From contig CANEUT010000061.1 in NCBI GenBank assembly GCA_947441895.1, forward strand, positions 1 through 8,375: a stretch of 8,375 nt of DNA, read 5' to 3'. Below the pieces are notes generated by a model. The model did no database searches. It was not told the DNA's origin and worked only from the letters and a program-made list of their open reading frames with translations. Positions 7,050 to 8,375 of this stretch are shown piece by piece; position 1 is the first letter of the stretch, and the number at the start of each line of letters is the position of its first letter. This DNA is from Rickettsiales bacterium. Its GTDB lineage: Bacteria > Pseudomonadota > Alphaproteobacteria > Rickettsiales > UBA3002. Both the position numbers and the translations under genes were made by a program.

Positions 7050-7606
7050 TAGCTGTTACTCACACATTCGAGTGTCTTTTTACTGGGCTCTTTAGGCGGT
7101 ACATTTCCTATGATCGCTCTCCCTACAATAAACCCGCGATCTCCATCAAAACGATATTCCACGCTTTTTTGGGGTTCACCACAAAGGGGTGGTATTATAA
7201 CGATGAGAAGCTGATTTTTTTCATCAACAGAGAATCTTTCAGCAGGAAACTGGTTTTGTTTTTTTGCATAGGTAGCACCGAGTCCAACGGGTATTTGAAT
7301 GGGCACTTTTGCCTGCAACACTTGACCGGCAACCTCTCCTTTTTTCCGCATCAATACTTCAAAATGCGCAAAACCAGGTTTGATAGGCTTTTCTTTGATG
7401 AGGGCAACGGCAATTTGTGCGTTTTCACCCCACTGATACACGCAGCCGAGCGGGCGATCTAGATGTTCGCCCTTTGCAATATATTCTTCCATAGTTTCTG
7501 CGCATTTGTCAGCAACCATGAGATTGGGAGGCTCTTCGGCAACAACAAATTCTATGGGCAGAACGGCAGCTGTAAAAATTACCAGTAAGCGTATGACGTG
7601 TCTCAT
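7049..7606 (-). CDS. Hypothetical secreted protein encoded between carA and carB
   Basis: I do not recognise this 185-residue protein. It begins with a likely Sec signal peptide: basic RHVIR, hydrophobic LLVIFTAAVLPIEFVV, and probable cleavage after VVA at residue 23. This predicts an exported, probably periplasmic product. The mature part has four Cys (35, 55, 142, 181), enough for two disulfides, alternates beta-like stretches (QLLIVIIPPL, RGFIVGRAII), and has no further membrane segment. The ATG overlaps the carA stop as ATGA, with GAGG 5 bases upstream. Its stop overlaps the carB ATG as TAATG, so it is translated as part of the car operon. Three sampled 60-base lines have about 37-48% G+C against about 55% in a sampled line of carB, which hints at a different origin. 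No evidence links it to carbamoyl phosphate synthesis. It is probably a real gene given the tight overlaps and signal peptide. Confidence 0.8.
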   Translation of the reverse strand: MRHVIRLLVIFTAAVLPIEFVVAEEPPNLMVADKCAETMEEYIAKGEHLDRPLGCVYQWGENAQIAVALIKEKPIKPGFAHFEVLMRKKGEVAGQVLQAKVPIQIPVGLGATYAKKQNQFPAERFSVDEKNQLLIVIIPPLCGEPQKSVEYRFDGDRGFIVGRAIIGNVPPKEPSKKTLECVSNS

Positions 7607-8375
7607 GCCGCCCTCTTTTTCTGGCTGCCCATCAGCTCCACAAAGCGGGCGAAAAGGTAATGCGAATCATGCGGGCCGGGGGATGATTCCGGGTGATATT
7701 GCACGCTGAAAGCGGGCTTGGTTTTGTGACGCAGCCCTTCGATGCAATTATCGAACAGCGAGCGATGGGTGATTTCTACATCCTCAGGGAACTGGCTGTC
7801 ACACACGCAGAAACCGTGGTTCTGGCTGGTGATTTCTACCTTGCCGGTGGTGAGGTCTTTCACCGGATGGTTGGCACCGCGATGGCCCTGTTTCATTTTC
7901 TCGGTTTTTGCACCCAGCGCCAAACCCAGCAGCTGATGGCCAAGGCAAATGCCGAATACGGGCACGTTCGCATCCATCAATTTGCGAATAGTGGGCACCG
8001 CGTAATGGGCGGTGGCTGCCGGGTCGCCGGGGCCGTTTGAAAGGAACACGCCATCGGGCGCCAGCTTCAAAATATCTTCTGCCGTGGAAGTGCCGGGCAC
8101 CACGGTAACGTTGCAACCGGCCGAGGCAAGGCAACGCAGAATGTTGAGTTTCTCGCCAAAGTCGATAGCGACGACGTGATAGCTCCCTCTCCCTTCGGGG
8201 GAGGGCTGGGGTGGGGGCGCATCGAGCACAGCTCGTGGGGGCATCGTTGGTGTAACGCTATCCCCATGTCCCCCTCCTGGCCTCCCCCCGGAGGTGGGAG
8301 GAAGGATGAGGCTCCAGCGCTTTTGGTTCCAGCTGTAATTTTCGTGCGTGGTGGCGTGGGCGGCCAGTTCCAGCC
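7603..8375 (-). CDS. carA: Carbamoyl-phosphate synthase small subunit, 5' end outside window, with in-frame insertion
   Basis: This is the last 256 residues of CarA, the glutamine amidotransferase subunit that hydrolyses glutamine and passes ammonia to CarB. The frame is open to the window edge (first full codon 8371-8373), so the ATG at 8244 is internal and not the start. Visible residues 1-22 (ELAAHATTHENYSWNQKRWSL) are the end of the N-terminal domain. The class I GATase domain begins at YHVVAIDFG and carries SNGPGDPAAT, the nucleophile Cys143 in FGICLGHQ, and His227 and Glu229 in QYHPESSPGPHD, so the catalytic triad is complete. Between the two domains, residues 23-63 are a Pro/Gly-rich stretch unlike the family (see 8185-8307). 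The gene ends KKRAA and overlaps the next start by ATGA. Any promoter or attenuator lies outside the window. Confidence 0.96.
   Translation of the reverse strand, partial: LELAAHATTHENYSWNQKRWSLILPPTSGGRPGGGHGDSVTPTMPPRAVLDAPPPQPSPEGRGSYHVVAIDFGEKLNILRCLASAGCNVTVVPGTSTAEDILKLAPDGVFLSNGPGDPAATAHYAVPTIRKLMDANVPVFGICLGHQLLGLALGAKTEKMKQGHRGANHPVKDLTTGKVEITSQNHGFCVCDSQFPEDVEITHRSLFDNCIEGLRHKTKPAFSVQYHPESSPGPHDSHYLFARFVELMGSQKKRAA
8185..8307. repeat. G/C-skewed palindromic element in frame inside carA
   Basis: A 123-base block encodes 41 residues in the linker between the two CarA domains, including PPTSGGRPGGG and PPPQPSPEGRG. The left end has a 9-bp stem with one mismatch, CCCTCTCCC/GGGGGAGGG (8185-8205), followed by GCTGGGGTGGGGG. 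The right end has CCTCC/GGAGG (8281-8294) flanked by CCCCCTCCTGG and TGGGAGG. Such C-rich/G-rich palindromes resemble dispersed intergenic repeats that yield PPPQPSP-type peptides in many proteobacterial genomes. It does not resemble the two carB inserts. Edges are judged from the conserved flanks WSL and YHVVAIDFG. Confidence 0.75.

Noticed and set aside
7603..8244. carA beginning at the ATG at 8244
   Set aside because: The frame continues upstream to the window edge with recognisable CarA sequence (YSWNQKRWSL), and this ATG lies inside the inserted block.
1..8375. CRISPR array, tRNA, rRNA, transposase or phage gene
   Set aside because: No regularly spaced direct repeats, no tRNA or rRNA sequence and no mobile-element protein were found on either strand.

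Overview
The window looks like a conserved chromosomal housekeeping region of an alphaproteobacterium. The evidence is the CarB and GreA sequences (GreA begins MEKIPMT), the neighbourhood of carB, greA and an ELM1-family gene, and a moderate G+C of about 55% where hand-counted. No plasmid, phage or transposase gene is visible. The exact lineage cannot be fixed from the sequence alone.

Layout, left to right. (1) Positions 1-1017 hold the 3' part of ychF, an Obg-like ATPase, on the + strand. (2) Positions 1018-1278 have no gene but carry several inverted repeats. (3) Positions 1279-1836 encode a small membrane-anchored protein with a diverged FKBP-like domain (+). (4) Converging on it from the - strand is greA followed by an ELM1-family gene (3347 down to 1900), separated by only 8 bases. 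(5) Positions 3348-3500 form a short spacer with a perfect 13-bp hairpin just past carB and a possible greA promoter. (6) Positions 3501-8375 on the - strand are a pyrimidine/arginine operon: carA (5' end outside the window), an unrecognised secreted-protein gene, and carB. These genes overlap by ATGA and TAATG junctions.

CarA supplies ammonia from glutamine, and CarB uses it with bicarbonate and two ATP to make carbamoyl phosphate. GreA rescues backtracked RNA polymerase. YchF is a translation/stress-linked ATPase.

The most unusual feature is that the carbamoyl-phosphate synthetase genes are interrupted in frame by palindromic, repeat-like DNA at three places. There is a 180-base multi-hairpin block in carB (5001-5180), a shorter related block in carB (about 5934-6020), and a 123-base G/C-skewed block in carA (8185-8307). 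All three fall at apparent loops or domain linkers and keep the frame open. Sequence related to the first block also lies in the noncoding gap after ychF. This looks like one or more families of small palindromic elements that can sit both between genes and inside proteins, similar in principle to the Rickettsia palindromic elements but not recognisably the same sequence. The second unusual feature is the small, relatively A+T-rich secreted-protein gene between carA and carB.
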